Positions 1 to 7,585 of a DNA stretch of 64,000 bases are shown here, piece after piece. Position 1 is the first letter of the stretch. The number at the start of each line of letters is the position of its first letter. The notes below the pieces were generated by a model, which saw nothing but the letters and a program-made list of their open reading frames with translations, was not told where the DNA came from and ran no database searches. Source of the stretch: UBA964 sp037444685. GTDB lineage: Bacteria > Pseudomonadota > Gammaproteobacteria > Steroidobacterales > Steroidobacteraceae. The position numbers and the translations under genes are program-made. The DNA lies in assembly GCA_037444685.1 (NCBI GenBank), contig JBBILX010000004.1:124001-188000 (forward strand). Direction: 5' to 3'.

Positions 1-218
1 ACAGGGGGATCGCCCGCCACGTGCGCACGCAGCAGTTCAGCGATTCGATCCATCAGGTGCTGCCGGACCCAGTCGACGACGAAACTGTTCGGCGCGAGCA
101 ACTGCAGGGCTCCGGCGCCCTCGATCGACTGGAGGGGCCGCACCCATGTGTTGAACTGCGCCTCGGGCAGCTCGTTCTCGAGCGCCAGGGCGCACTGGGC
201 CCACAGCGAACGTTCCAC
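1..218 (-). CDS. dnaA: Chromosomal replication initiator DnaA, N-terminal part (runs off the window)
   Basis: About 72 residues of domain I are visible on the minus strand, starting VERSLWAQCALALENELPEA and containing the family pattern FNTWVRPLQ. DnaA binds oriC and opens the duplex to start replication; domain I is the self-interaction and helicase-loading region. The start is a GTG at 218 with GGAG nine bases upstream. No ATG fits. The gene is divergent from rpmH, the usual arrangement in many gammaproteobacteria. The AAA+ and DNA-binding domains lie outside the window. Confidence 0.93.
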   Translation of the reverse strand, partial: MERSLWAQCALALENELPEAQFNTWVRPLQSIEGAGALQLLAPNSFVVDWVRQHLMDRIAELLRAHVAGDPP

Positions 219-309
219 GCGGCCGCGCTCCGGGGACTGACGGAAAAACGGGGCCGCAAGTCTATACCCGCTGCACAACCGGCGCACCGCCCGCGCAAGC
301 CGCGCTGCC

Positions 310-338
310 TTGACACCCCGGCACGGGCTGCTTACCCT
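310..338 (+). promoter_or_regulatory. Sigma70-type promoter of rpmH-rnpA
   Basis: A perfect -35 hexamer TTGACA at 310-315 is followed after exactly 17 bases by TACCCT at 333-338. A transcript would begin about 26 bases ahead of the rpmH ATG. The 152-bp dnaA-rpmH gap contains no recognisable cluster of DnaA boxes, so it does not look like oriC. Confidence 0.6.
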
Positions 339-370
339 TCCCGGCCTTTTTCTCATGTGATTTCCAAGCC

Positions 371-505
371 ATGAAGCGCACATACCAGCCCAGCAAGGTT
401 CGCCGCGCCCGCACGCACGGCTTCCGCGCCCGCATGGCGACCGCCAACGGTCGCAAGGTCCTGGCTCGCCGGCGCGCCAAGGGCCGCACAAAGCTGGTGC
501 CCTGA
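371..505 (+). CDS. rpmH: 50S ribosomal protein L34
   Basis: 44 residues starting MKRTYQPSKVRRARTHGFRARM, the almost invariant L34 sequence, ending KGRTKLVP. It is a small basic protein of the large ribosomal subunit. It is first in the conserved rpmH-rnpA-yidD-yidC run, with 18 bases before rnpA. Length and sequence are normal for the family. Confidence 0.98.
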   Translation: MKRTYQPSKVRRARTHGFRARMATANGRKVLARRRAKGRTKLVP

Positions 506-523
506 GCGTTTGCCGGCCATCCT

Positions 524-928
524 TTGAGTGTCGGCAGCGATTCGCGCCCCCCGGCTTCCTCCTCGAGGCTGAGCTTTCCGCCGCGCCTACGGGTGCGGCG
601 CAAGAGCGAGTTCGACGCCGTCTACCGGCGCGGCCAGCGCCTTTCGGACTCGCTGTTCACAGTGGCCTACCTAGTCAACAGCCTCGGTCATCCTCGCCTC
701 GGCCTCGCGATCGCCGCCCGCGTCGCCGGCGACGCGGTCGACCGCAATCGCATACGCCGCGTCGTGCGTGAATCGTTCCGCCTGGCCCAGGGCGCTCTGC
801 CGTCCGCCGACTTCGTGATCGGCGCCCGCAGCGGCATTGGCGCTGCCGACAACCGCCGCCTGCGCGGCAGTCTCGACGGGTTATGGCGTCGGGTGCAGCA
901 GTCATGCGCAAAGTCCTCCAAGGCCTGA
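524..928 (+). CDS. rnpA: Ribonuclease P protein component
   Basis: 134 residues. The family core RLRVRRKSEFDAVYRRGQR is followed by the RNR-type motif AVDRNRIRRVVRESFR, which binds the RNase P RNA. With that RNA the protein removes 5' leaders from pre-tRNAs. The reading frame opens at TTG 524, and a start a few codons later is also possible because the first about 15 residues are not conserved. The 3' end overlaps yidD by 25 bases (from 904), as usual for this cluster. Confidence 0.95.
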   Translation: MSVGSDSRPPASSSRLSFPPRLRVRRKSEFDAVYRRGQRLSDSLFTVAYLVNSLGHPRLGLAIAARVAGDAVDRNRIRRVVRESFRLAQGALPSADFVIGARSGIGAADNRRLRGSLDGLWRRVQQSCAKSSKA

Positions 929-1155
929 TCCGCCTCTACCAGCTGTTGGTCAGCCCGTACCTCGGGCCGCGCTGCCGTTTTCATCCGACCTGCTCGCACT
1001 ATGCACACGAGGCCATCGCGCGCTACGGTGCGTTGCGTGGCAGCCTGCTTGCACTGCGGCGGATCGGACACTGCCATCCCTGGCATCCGGGCGGACTCGA
1101 TCCGGTGCCAGAGGCGACGCGACCCACTTCGAACCCGGTGACGAAGAACCCGTGA
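904..1155 (+). CDS. yidD: Membrane protein insertion efficiency factor YidD
   Basis: 83 residues from the ATG at 904 (MRKVLQGLIRLYQLLVSP), with the family signature CRFHPTCSHYAHEAI and the late GHCHPWHPGG block. An in-frame ATG at 883 would add seven unconserved residues. YidD is a small cytoplasmic-face amphipathic protein that helps YidC-dependent insertion. Its stop overlaps the yidC start (GTGA at 1152-1155), so the two are translationally coupled. Confidence 0.96.
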   Translation: MRKVLQGLIRLYQLLVSPYLGPRCRFHPTCSHYAHEAIARYGALRGSLLALRRIGHCHPWHPGGLDPVPEATRPTSNPVTKNP

Positions 1156-2867
1156 ACAAGAACGTCCGCGTCTTCCTGTGGCTCGCGCTCGTGCTCGTGC
1201 TGTGGCTCAACTACGAGACCTGGCAGCGCGAGTACGCGCCACCGCCCGCCACGCCGGCCGCCTCGGCCGGCACGCCGTCGACGACGCTGAGCGCGACGAT
1301 CCCGCAGGCCAGCGCGCCGGCCGCCGCGACAGACGACGCTGCTACGCCGGGTGGCCCGAGCACACCGGATCTGCCCCGCGCGGCAGCCGCGCCGCCGGCG
1401 GGCAGTACGACGGGCGCTCCCGCGACTGCGCCAGTCATCCGGGTGCGCACCGACGTGCTCGATGTCGACATCAGTCTCACCGGCGGTGAGCTCAGTCGCG
1501 CCGACCTGCTGGTCTATCCCGTCGTCAAAGGCCAGGAGCGCCGCGTGCGGCTACTGAACCGCGACGGCGCGGGCTTCTACGTGATTCAGAGCGGCCTCGC
1601 CGGTGCCGGCGACGATCCGAGGCCCACCCATCTCGCGCGCTTCGAGTCCGAACTGCGCGATGTGCGGTTACCGGACCTGCTCGACGAACTCCGCGTGCCG
1701 ATGACCTGGAGCGATGGCGCCGGCGTCACGGTAACCAAGAGCTACGTTTTCCGTCGCGGTGAATACCGGATCGGGCTCGAATACACGGTGCAGAACCGCA
1801 GCGCTGCGCCGTGGCAGGCGGCCTCCTACGTGCAGATCCTTCGCGACGATATCCCGGTCGAGCGCTCGATGTTCGACGTCGAGAGCTATGCGTTCAAGGG
1901 TCCGGCGTACTACGACGGCGAGAAGTACCAGAAACTCAAGCTCGACGACGCCGACGACCGCAGCCTGTCACGCGACATCCAGGGCGGCTGGATCGCCGGC
2001 ATGCAGCATCACTTCACGACCGCGGTCGTGCCGTCGGCCGATGCCGCGTATCGCTACGCGCTGAAGGTCGACGGTCAGCAGTACCTACTCTCGACGGCCG
2101 GCCCACTGCGGACGGTCGAAGCCGGCGCCGAGGCGACATTTCGCGAGACACTCTTCGTCGGGCCCAAACTGCAGGCGCAGCTGGAGCAGACGGGGCCACG
2201 CCTCGACCTCGTCGCCGACTACGGCATGCTGACGCTGCTCGCGAAGCCGCTGTTCTGGCTGCTCGAGAAGGCCCACGACCTCGTCGGCAACTGGGGCTGG
2301 GCGATCGTGCTGATCACGTTCGCGCTGAAGCTCGTGTTCTATCCCTTGTCCGAGGCCTCGGGCAAGTCCATGGCGAAGATGCGCGTGCTCGCGCCGCGCA
2401 TCAAGAACCTGCAGGAAACCTACAAGGACGATCGCGAGAAACTCGGCCGCGCGATGATGGAGCTCTATCAGCGCGAGAAGATCAATCCGCTCGCCGGTTG
2501 CCTGCCGATCCTGATCCAGATGCCCGTGTTCTTCGCGTTCTACTGGGTGCTGCTCGAGAGCGTCGAGATGCGCCAGGCGCCCTTCGTCGGGTGGATCCAG
2601 GATCTGAGCTCGCGCGACCCCTATTTCGTGCTGCCGGTGATCATGGCCGGCGCGATGTTCGTGCAGTACAAGCTCAATCCCGCGCCGCCCGATCCGATCC
2701 AGGCGAAGGTGTTCATGATCCTGCCGATCGTGATGTCGGTGACGTTCGCGTTCTTCCCGTCGGGCCTCGTGCTCTACTGGGTCACGAACACGATCCTCTC
2801 GATCGCGCAGCAGTGGAACATCAACCGCCGCATCGAGGCGGCGGCCGCTGCGGGCAAGCGCGTCTAG
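1152..2867 (+). CDS. yidC: Membrane protein insertase YidC
   Basis: 571 residues from a GTG that overlaps the yidD stop. The N-terminal anchor (about residues 5-22, VFLWLALVLVLWLNYETW) is followed by an Ala/Pro/Thr-rich linker and the large periplasmic beta-supersandwich domain. The conserved insertase core follows from about residue 350 (AIVLITFALKLVFYPLS, KMRVLAPRIKNLQETYKDD, NPLAGCLPILIQMPVFFAFY). It ends with a basic tail. It inserts and folds inner-membrane proteins, alone or with SecYEG. The length is normal for the gram-negative form. Confidence 0.97.
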   Translation: MNKNVRVFLWLALVLVLWLNYETWQREYAPPPATPAASAGTPSTTLSATIPQASAPAAATDDAATPGGPSTPDLPRAAAAPPAGSTTGAPATAPVIRVRTDVLDVDISLTGGELSRADLLVYPVVKGQERRVRLLNRDGAGFYVIQSGLAGAGDDPRPTHLARFESELRDVRLPDLLDELRVPMTWSDGAGVTVTKSYVFRRGEYRIGLEYTVQNRSAAPWQAASYVQILRDDIPVERSMFDVESYAFKGPAYYDGEKYQKLKLDDADDRSLSRDIQGGWIAGMQHHFTTAVVPSADAAYRYALKVDGQQYLLSTAGPLRTVEAGAEATFRETLFVGPKLQAQLEQTGPRLDLVADYGMLTLLAKPLFWLLEKAHDLVGNWGWAIVLITFALKLVFYPLSEASGKSMAKMRVLAPRIKNLQETYKDDREKLGRAMMELYQREKINPLAGCLPILIQMPVFFAFYWVLLESVEMRQAPFVGWIQDLSSRDPYFVLPVIMAGAMFVQYKLNPAPPDPIQAKVFMILPIVMSVTFAFFPSGLVLYWVTNTILSIAQQWNINRRIEAAAAAGKRV

Positions 2868-2876
2868 CGCTCGGCC

Positions 2877-3842
2877 ATGCGCCGCGGCAGCCCGCTCCGC
2901 CGAGCCACTCGCCGCGCGGTGTTGCAGGCGGCGGCAGCGTTGCTCGCCGGCACCGCGGCGGGGCGCGCCTCGGTCACGAAAGATGACGGCTCACGGCGAG
3001 CGACGGGAGGGGAGGCTGCGAGCCTCACGCGTCGCCGGCGTCGGTACGTCGATGCGCGCTTCGGGCAGGTGCACGTGACGACCACTGCGCCGGCGCGCTC
3101 GCGCGCCGCCGTACGCACGCCGCTGTGCTGCCTGCCGTTCTCGCCGCGCTCGGGCCGTGACTTCGACGAGTTCGCAGGCTATCTCGGCACGGACCGGCGC
3201 GTGCACTGCCCGGACGTGCCGGGCTTCGGCGGCTCCGATCCACCGCCGCCACTGCCCTCGATCGAAGACTATGCCGCGGTGCTGCTCGAGGCCCTCGATG
3301 CGCTCGAGCCTGCCCGGCGTCGCCCGCTCGACCTGTTCGGCCAGCACACCGGCGCCGCGATCTGCATCGAGATGGCGATCCAGCGGCCGGTGCGGATCCG
3401 CCGGCTGGTCCTCGTCGGCGTGCCGCTGTTCGGCGAGGCCGAGCGCGAACAGTTGCGCGCCGAGGTCGCGCGGCCGCGGCCTTACTTCGAGGATCCGGAT
3501 TTCCTCGCCAAGGCCTGGAAGCGCGATCTCGCGGCGGTCGAGGCCGGGCTCGACCGCGAGGCGATGCTGCTGCGCTTCACGGAGATCATGCGGGCCGGCA
3601 CGCGCTCGTGGTGGGGCTTCAACGCGGTCTTCAACTATCCGATGCGGCAGCGTCTGCCGCGCGTGACGCAGCCGGTGCTGACGATCGCGCTTGACGAGCG
3701 GCTCGGCGCGGCGAGCCGTGAGGCCGCGCGGCTCGTCGCCGATGGGCGCGTGCGCGAGTTGCCCGACCTGCCCGGCTCGGCGCTCGACTTCGCCGCGGCG
3801 CGGCTCGCGGCGATCACGCGCGAGTTCCTCGACGCGCGCTGA
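2877..3842 (+). CDS. Alpha/beta hydrolase-fold protein with His at the nucleophile position
   Basis: 321 residues. The N-terminus (ATRRAVLQAAAALLAGTAAG) looks like a twin-arginine signal peptide, so export is likely. The fold elements are recognisable: PDVPGFGGSDPPPPLPSIEDYA (strand and cap entry), then the nucleophile-elbow position LFGQHTGAA, and late strands QPVLTIALDER and RELPDLPGSAL. The elbow reads GQHTG instead of GxSxG, so a classical serine nucleophile is missing, and the usual late catalytic His is not obvious. It may be a non-hydrolytic or unusual member; the substrate is unknown. It starts 9 bp after yidC and may be co-transcribed. Confidence 0.75.
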   Translation: MRRGSPLRRATRRAVLQAAAALLAGTAAGRASVTKDDGSRRATGGEAASLTRRRRRYVDARFGQVHVTTTAPARSRAAVRTPLCCLPFSPRSGRDFDEFAGYLGTDRRVHCPDVPGFGGSDPPPPLPSIEDYAAVLLEALDALEPARRRPLDLFGQHTGAAICIEMAIQRPVRIRRLVLVGVPLFGEAEREQLRAEVARPRPYFEDPDFLAKAWKRDLAAVEAGLDREAMLLRFTEIMRAGTRSWWGFNAVFNYPMRQRLPRVTQPVLTIALDERLGAASREAARLVADGRVRELPDLPGSALDFAAARLAAITREFLDAR

Positions 3843-3864
3843 CTGGCTCGTCGTCGCGACGTCT

Positions 3865-4653
3865 CTACGGCAAGGGACGCCGCGCGGCCGCGGGATCCGC
3901 CATCGTGGCGAGTGCCTCGAGCGTCAGTTCGACGACCGCGCGGTGTTGCTCGGCCGGGTCGATGGCGGCCGGCCAGTCCTCGACGTAGCCACCGCCGCGG
4001 AAGGCGCCGAAGTTCATGTGAATGCCGCCGCGGATCGGCGCCCAGCGGCTGTGCGGCGGAAAGAGGTGGCGCTGACGCGCGAATGACTCGGGTGGCGCAC
4101 CGTCGGCGCGCGCGCGATGGATCAGCCAGACCGGCGCGGCGAAATCCCGCAGGTGCGCGATCGACGGCGGGTAGGAGTCCCAGATGATCACGCCGCGCAC
4201 CGCGTCGGGATGGCGGCTCGCGAACATCGCCGCCATCGCGCCGCCGACCGAGTGGCCGACGATCACCCAGCGCCGGATGTCGGGATTCGCGCGCCGCACG
4301 TCGAGTGCGCGATCGATGCCGAAGATCGCGAGCTCGAACGGCATCGGCACGATGACGACGCGATGGCCGGCCGCGGCGATCGGGCGCAGCGTCGGCAGAT
4401 AGCCGCGGACGTCCACGTAGGCGCCCGGGTAGAAGATCACACCGAGCGCCTCGGGGCGCTCCTGCGGTCGAAGCGTCAGGAAGCGGCCCTGCTCGACGGT
4501 GACGTCGGGCCCCGGGCGCGCGAGCGCCAGCGCCTCCGGCGCCGCGTCGGCGTGGCGCACGCGCTGCTGCAGCCACGTCGCCGCGAGCGAGAGGCCGAGC
4601 AGCGCGACGAGCGCGAGCGTCGTCCAGCCGAGGAGGCGTCGCCAGCGCCGCAT
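3865..4653 (-). CDS. Alpha/beta hydrolase (dienelactone hydrolase-like), membrane-anchored
   Basis: 262 residues. One N-terminal hydrophobic helix (about residues 9-26) acts as signal or anchor. The serine elbow VGHSVGGAMAA and the strand VIFYPGAYVDVRGY mark a small alpha/beta hydrolase. HMNFG near the C-terminus probably supplies the catalytic His. It is the last gene of a three-gene minus-strand operon, six bases after the NmrA-like gene. It is convergent with the hydrolase at 2877, so the window has three alpha/beta hydrolases between yidC and mnmE. Substrate not predictable. Confidence 0.8.
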   Translation of the reverse strand: MRRWRRLLGWTTLALVALLGLSLAATWLQQRVRHADAAPEALALARPGPDVTVEQGRFLTLRPQERPEALGVIFYPGAYVDVRGYLPTLRPIAAAGHRVVIVPMPFELAIFGIDRALDVRRANPDIRRWVIVGHSVGGAMAAMFASRHPDAVRGVIIWDSYPPSIAHLRDFAAPVWLIHRARADGAPPESFARQRHLFPPHSRWAPIRGGIHMNFGAFRGGGYVEDWPAAIDPAEQHRAVVELTLEALATMADPAAARRPLP

Positions 4654-4659
4654 CGCGCT

Positions 4660-5844
4660 TCACGATCGCGCGCGGCGCGGGCGCAGGTCGTTGATGCCCC
4701 AGAACTCGAGCTCGCGCTCGAAGGTCCAGCGCGGATGGACCCGATCGAGATCGGCGAGATCCGCCTCGCTGCCGAAGTCGTAGGCGTTGCCGCGCGCGTG
4801 ATACCACTCGGCGTAGCGCAACGGATAGACAACTTCTTCGGAGAACGGCGCGAGCGCCTTCATGAGCCAGAGCGGGAACTGCCGGTAGCGGAAGCGCGTG
4901 CCGTGGCGGTTGCAGCGCTCGGCGATCGCGACGAGCTCGTGGCCCGTGTGCGCGCTCGAGGCGACGTGGAAGTTCTGGTTCAGGAACACGTCCGGATGAT
5001 CGAAGCAGGTGCCGACCCACTTGCCGATGTCGCGCACGTCGACCCAGTTGACGAGGAAATCGGGTGGCGTGATGCCGGGGATGTTGTCCTCGCCGATCAT
5101 CGTCCGCGACAGCGCCGTCTCGCCGCGGAAGTGCTGCTGCGCCGTGTAGTCGACGCGATGCATCGCGTAGTAGTAGGCGGGACGGTGCAGGCAGGTGACG
5201 TTGAGGCCCTGGCTACGCAGGAAGTCCGAGAGCCGCAGCTTCTGGTCGATCCACCACGGGATCGGCGGGGCGTCGGCGGCGATGCCGGTGACCTTGTCGG
5301 TCGGGAAGATCAGCGTGACGACTTGGCGCACGTCGGGATGGGCTCTGAGGGCCGCGAGCGCCGCCATGACCTGGCGCATCACGACGGCGCGGCCGCCGAC
5401 CGGATCGCGGCCGTGGTTCGTGACCTTGCCGGCGCGGCTCGTGTTGGCCGTGTTGTAGAGCACGACGCCCTCGCAACCGGCGAACGCCGCCTTGAGCTGC
5501 TCGGCCGAGTCCATGTCGATGCCGGAGCGCAGCTCGAGCAGTCCAGGATGCGCGGCCTCGGTGCGCGCAAGCAGCGCCTCGAGACGCGCCGCGGCCTGCG
5601 TGCCCGGCGTGCGGTAGAGCGCGCGGACGCGGTAGCGGCGCGTCTGCACGAGCTCCTCGACGATCGCGTAGCACTCCCAGCCCGTCGCGCAGGTGACGGC
5701 GATGCGCGGCAGCGTCGCGATCGGCGCAGCCGCCCGTGCTTCGGGGTCGTGGCGCGCGCGGCTCGCCAGCACGGCGTCGATGAGGCGACGGTTGTGTGCC
5801 TTGATCGCCTGCTGCGCGAGCGTCACGGCCGTATCGCGGTCCAT
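4660..5844 (-). CDS. NmrA-like NAD(P)-binding protein
   Basis: 394 residues from an ATG preceded by GGGAAG. The Rossmann start is unusual: IAVTCATGWECYAIVEELVQ in place of the standard GATGxxG. The NmrA-type pattern then continues (YRVRALYRTPGT, AAFAGCEGVVLYNTAN, WWIDQKLRLSDFLRSQGL, HRPAYYYAMH, WVDVRDIGKWVG). NmrA-like and atypical SDR proteins bind NAD(P) as redox sensors or act as reductases on small molecules. It lies two bases after the 536-aa hydrolase gene and ahead of another hydrolase, which suggests a small catabolic or detoxifying operon. The function is inferred only at fold level. Confidence 0.72.
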   Translation of the reverse strand: MDRDTAVTLAQQAIKAHNRRLIDAVLASRARHDPEARAAAPIATLPRIAVTCATGWECYAIVEELVQTRRYRVRALYRTPGTQAAARLEALLARTEAAHPGLLELRSGIDMDSAEQLKAAFAGCEGVVLYNTANTSRAGKVTNHGRDPVGGRAVVMRQVMAALAALRAHPDVRQVVTLIFPTDKVTGIAADAPPIPWWIDQKLRLSDFLRSQGLNVTCLHRPAYYYAMHRVDYTAQQHFRGETALSRTMIGEDNIPGITPPDFLVNWVDVRDIGKWVGTCFDHPDVFLNQNFHVASSAHTGHELVAIAERCNRHGTRFRYRQFPLWLMKALAPFSEEVVYPLRYAEWYHARGNAYDFGSEADLADLDRVHPRWTFERELEFWGINDLRPRRARS

Positions 5845-5846
5845 GC

Positions 5847-7457
5847 TCAGCTTCCCGTCGTCGGTCGCACCGGCGCGTCGTCGTCGGTCGTCACGAGCGT
5901 GCCGGGTTCGAGCTCGCCGCTCGCGAGCGCGACGAGGTACTCGACGGTCGGCAGATGGCAGTAGCTCTGCCCCTGGACGATCTTCGGCAGCAGCGGCGTG
6001 ATCCAGCTCTCGTAGTCCTGGAACAGGCCGGGCGAGTGCAGGTGGATGCGGCCATCCGCGGCTCGCGTGCTCGGCCTGAAGTCGGCGAGATAGGCGCTGC
6101 CGGTCAGGTAGGGCTCGGCCTCCTCGACGACGAAAGCTGCCGCGCGCTCGGCCGCTTCGGCGCGCCCGCTGTCGCGGAGCCGGGCGACGGCCTCGGCCTG
6201 CAGGCTGCGCGTCATGTCGGCGCAGCGGCGCTGCTCGCCGGCGGCCTCGTCGCCATACTCGTCGCGCAGGTGCGCGGCGCTCTTGAGCTTGCACGAGACG
6301 ACGATCGGCGTGGTCCCCGCGTACGTGACGATCTGATAGGTCCGGAGCGGCCGGATCGACGGCTTCGAGTGGCGATAGGCGGGCATGTCGGTGAACAGCG
6401 TGTTGGCGGCCGTCAGCGGGGTGCCCGTCATGCGCCGCTGCATCTCGGTGCAGAACTCGGTCGAGTCGGGCGCCGGCCAGGCCCGCGCGCTGCGCGGCGG
6501 CTCGCGCCCGTCGTGGCGCTCTGGAGGCGGCGCATCGAGCCAGGCGCGCACGTCGCGCGCGAGGCGCGCACCGTCCTCCTGCAGCGCCATGTGGCCGAGG
6601 CCCAGGTAGGCGATGAAGGTCACCGACGGCGCCGCGTCGAGCAGCTCGAGGAAGGTGCGCGACTGCGTGAACTTCGCGGTCGTGTTGAGCTCACCCCAGA
6701 GCAGCAGCACCGGCACGCGCAGCGAGCGGATCAGTCCCTCGATATCGCCCGATTCGTACTGCGAGAGCCGGTCGAGCTGCGCACGACGCTGGCCCTCGCG
6801 ACGCCAGAGTTCGTACCAGCGGTCGACGAGCGGCTCGGGGACGGCCTCGGGGTCGCCGAAGCCGCTGCGAAGCATCGAGCGCGGCAGCGCGCGTGGCAGC
6901 ACGTATTCGAGCACGTAGGCCGCGCGCGGCAGGCCGCCCTGCACGCGTCGCTCGCGACCCTCGAGTGAACCCGGGTTCAGCAGGATCAGCCGCTCGACGC
7001 GCTCGGGGTGCTTCGCCGCGTAGTGGATCGCGATCGTGCCGCCCAGCGAGATGCCGGCCAGCGTCGTGCGCTCGACCCCGAGCGCCGCGAGCAGCTTCTC
7101 GGTGAGCTCGAGCGTCCGCCGCAGCGTGTAATCGCCGCTCGGATCGGGGCCGGTCAGGCCGTGGCTCGTCAGGTCGAAGCGGATCACGCGATAGCGGTCC
7201 GCGAGCGCGGCGACCCACGGGTCCCAGTCGAGCGCGTTGGCGAAGTTCGCATGCAGCAGCACCACCGGCGGGCCTGCGCCTTCGTCGAGATAGTGGAAGC
7301 GCACGCCATCGATGACGAGGAATCGCGAATGGGGCCGCGCGTAACGCGCCTCGAGCTCAGCCGCCGGTATGTCGCGATGCGCCCAGAGCGCGTAGAGCAG
7401 CGCGAGCACCCCAAGCGCGACGAGCGCACCGAGTCCGCGAAGCAGCCAGCGTCCCAT
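5847..7457 (-). CDS. Alpha/beta hydrolase fused to an unrecognised C-terminal domain
   Basis: 536 residues from an ATG with a very strong GGGGGGAG site. An N-terminal membrane anchor (about residues 7-25) is followed by a standard alpha/beta hydrolase to about residue 325: VVLLHANFANALDWDPWV, DLTSHGLTGPD, elbow AGISLGGTIAIHYA, late Asp region LLLWGELNTTAKF and His in LGLGHMALQEDG. The last about 200 residues (from about 340, MQRRMTGTPLTAANTLFTDM onward) match nothing I know. This block has Cys-containing patterns (VVSCKLKSAAHL, GQSYCHLPTVEYL). First gene of the 7457-3865 operon. The fusion is about twice the length of a simple hydrolase. Confidence 0.75.
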   Translation of the reverse strand: MGRWLLRGLGALVALGVLALLYALWAHRDIPAAELEARYARPHSRFLVIDGVRFHYLDEGAGPPVVLLHANFANALDWDPWVAALADRYRVIRFDLTSHGLTGPDPSGDYTLRRTLELTEKLLAALGVERTTLAGISLGGTIAIHYAAKHPERVERLILLNPGSLEGRERRVQGGLPRAAYVLEYVLPRALPRSMLRSGFGDPEAVPEPLVDRWYELWRREGQRRAQLDRLSQYESGDIEGLIRSLRVPVLLLWGELNTTAKFTQSRTFLELLDAAPSVTFIAYLGLGHMALQEDGARLARDVRAWLDAPPPERHDGREPPRSARAWPAPDSTEFCTEMQRRMTGTPLTAANTLFTDMPAYRHSKPSIRPLRTYQIVTYAGTTPIVVSCKLKSAAHLRDEYGDEAAGEQRRCADMTRSLQAEAVARLRDSGRAEAAERAAAFVVEEAEPYLTGSAYLADFRPSTRAADGRIHLHSPGLFQDYESWITPLLPKIVQGQSYCHLPTVEYLVALASGELEPGTLVTTDDDAPVRPTTGS

Positions 7458-7570
7458 GCTCCCCCCTGGATTCTTCTCGGGCCGTTTCCGGCCGAACCGC
7501 GATCGTCGCACCGACGCCGCTTCGCGGCCAGCGCCGCGGCTCGCGCGTCCCCTGTGTGCACGACCTCGCG

Positions 7571-7579
7571 TGGCATAAT
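7571..7579 (+). promoter_or_regulatory. Extended -10 element immediately ahead of mnmE
   Basis: TGGCATAAT fits the extended -10 consensus (TGnTATAAT, one mismatch). It ends six bases before the mnmE ATG at 7586, so transcription would start at or next to the start codon. No Shine-Dalgarno sequence is visible, suggesting a leaderless mRNA. Confidence 0.45.
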
Positions 7580-7585
7580 CCATCC

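Noticed and set aside
219..370. oriC between dnaA and rpmH
   Set aside because: Only 152 bp, no cluster of TTATCCACA-like boxes and no AT-rich unwinding region. The stretch is explained by promoters.
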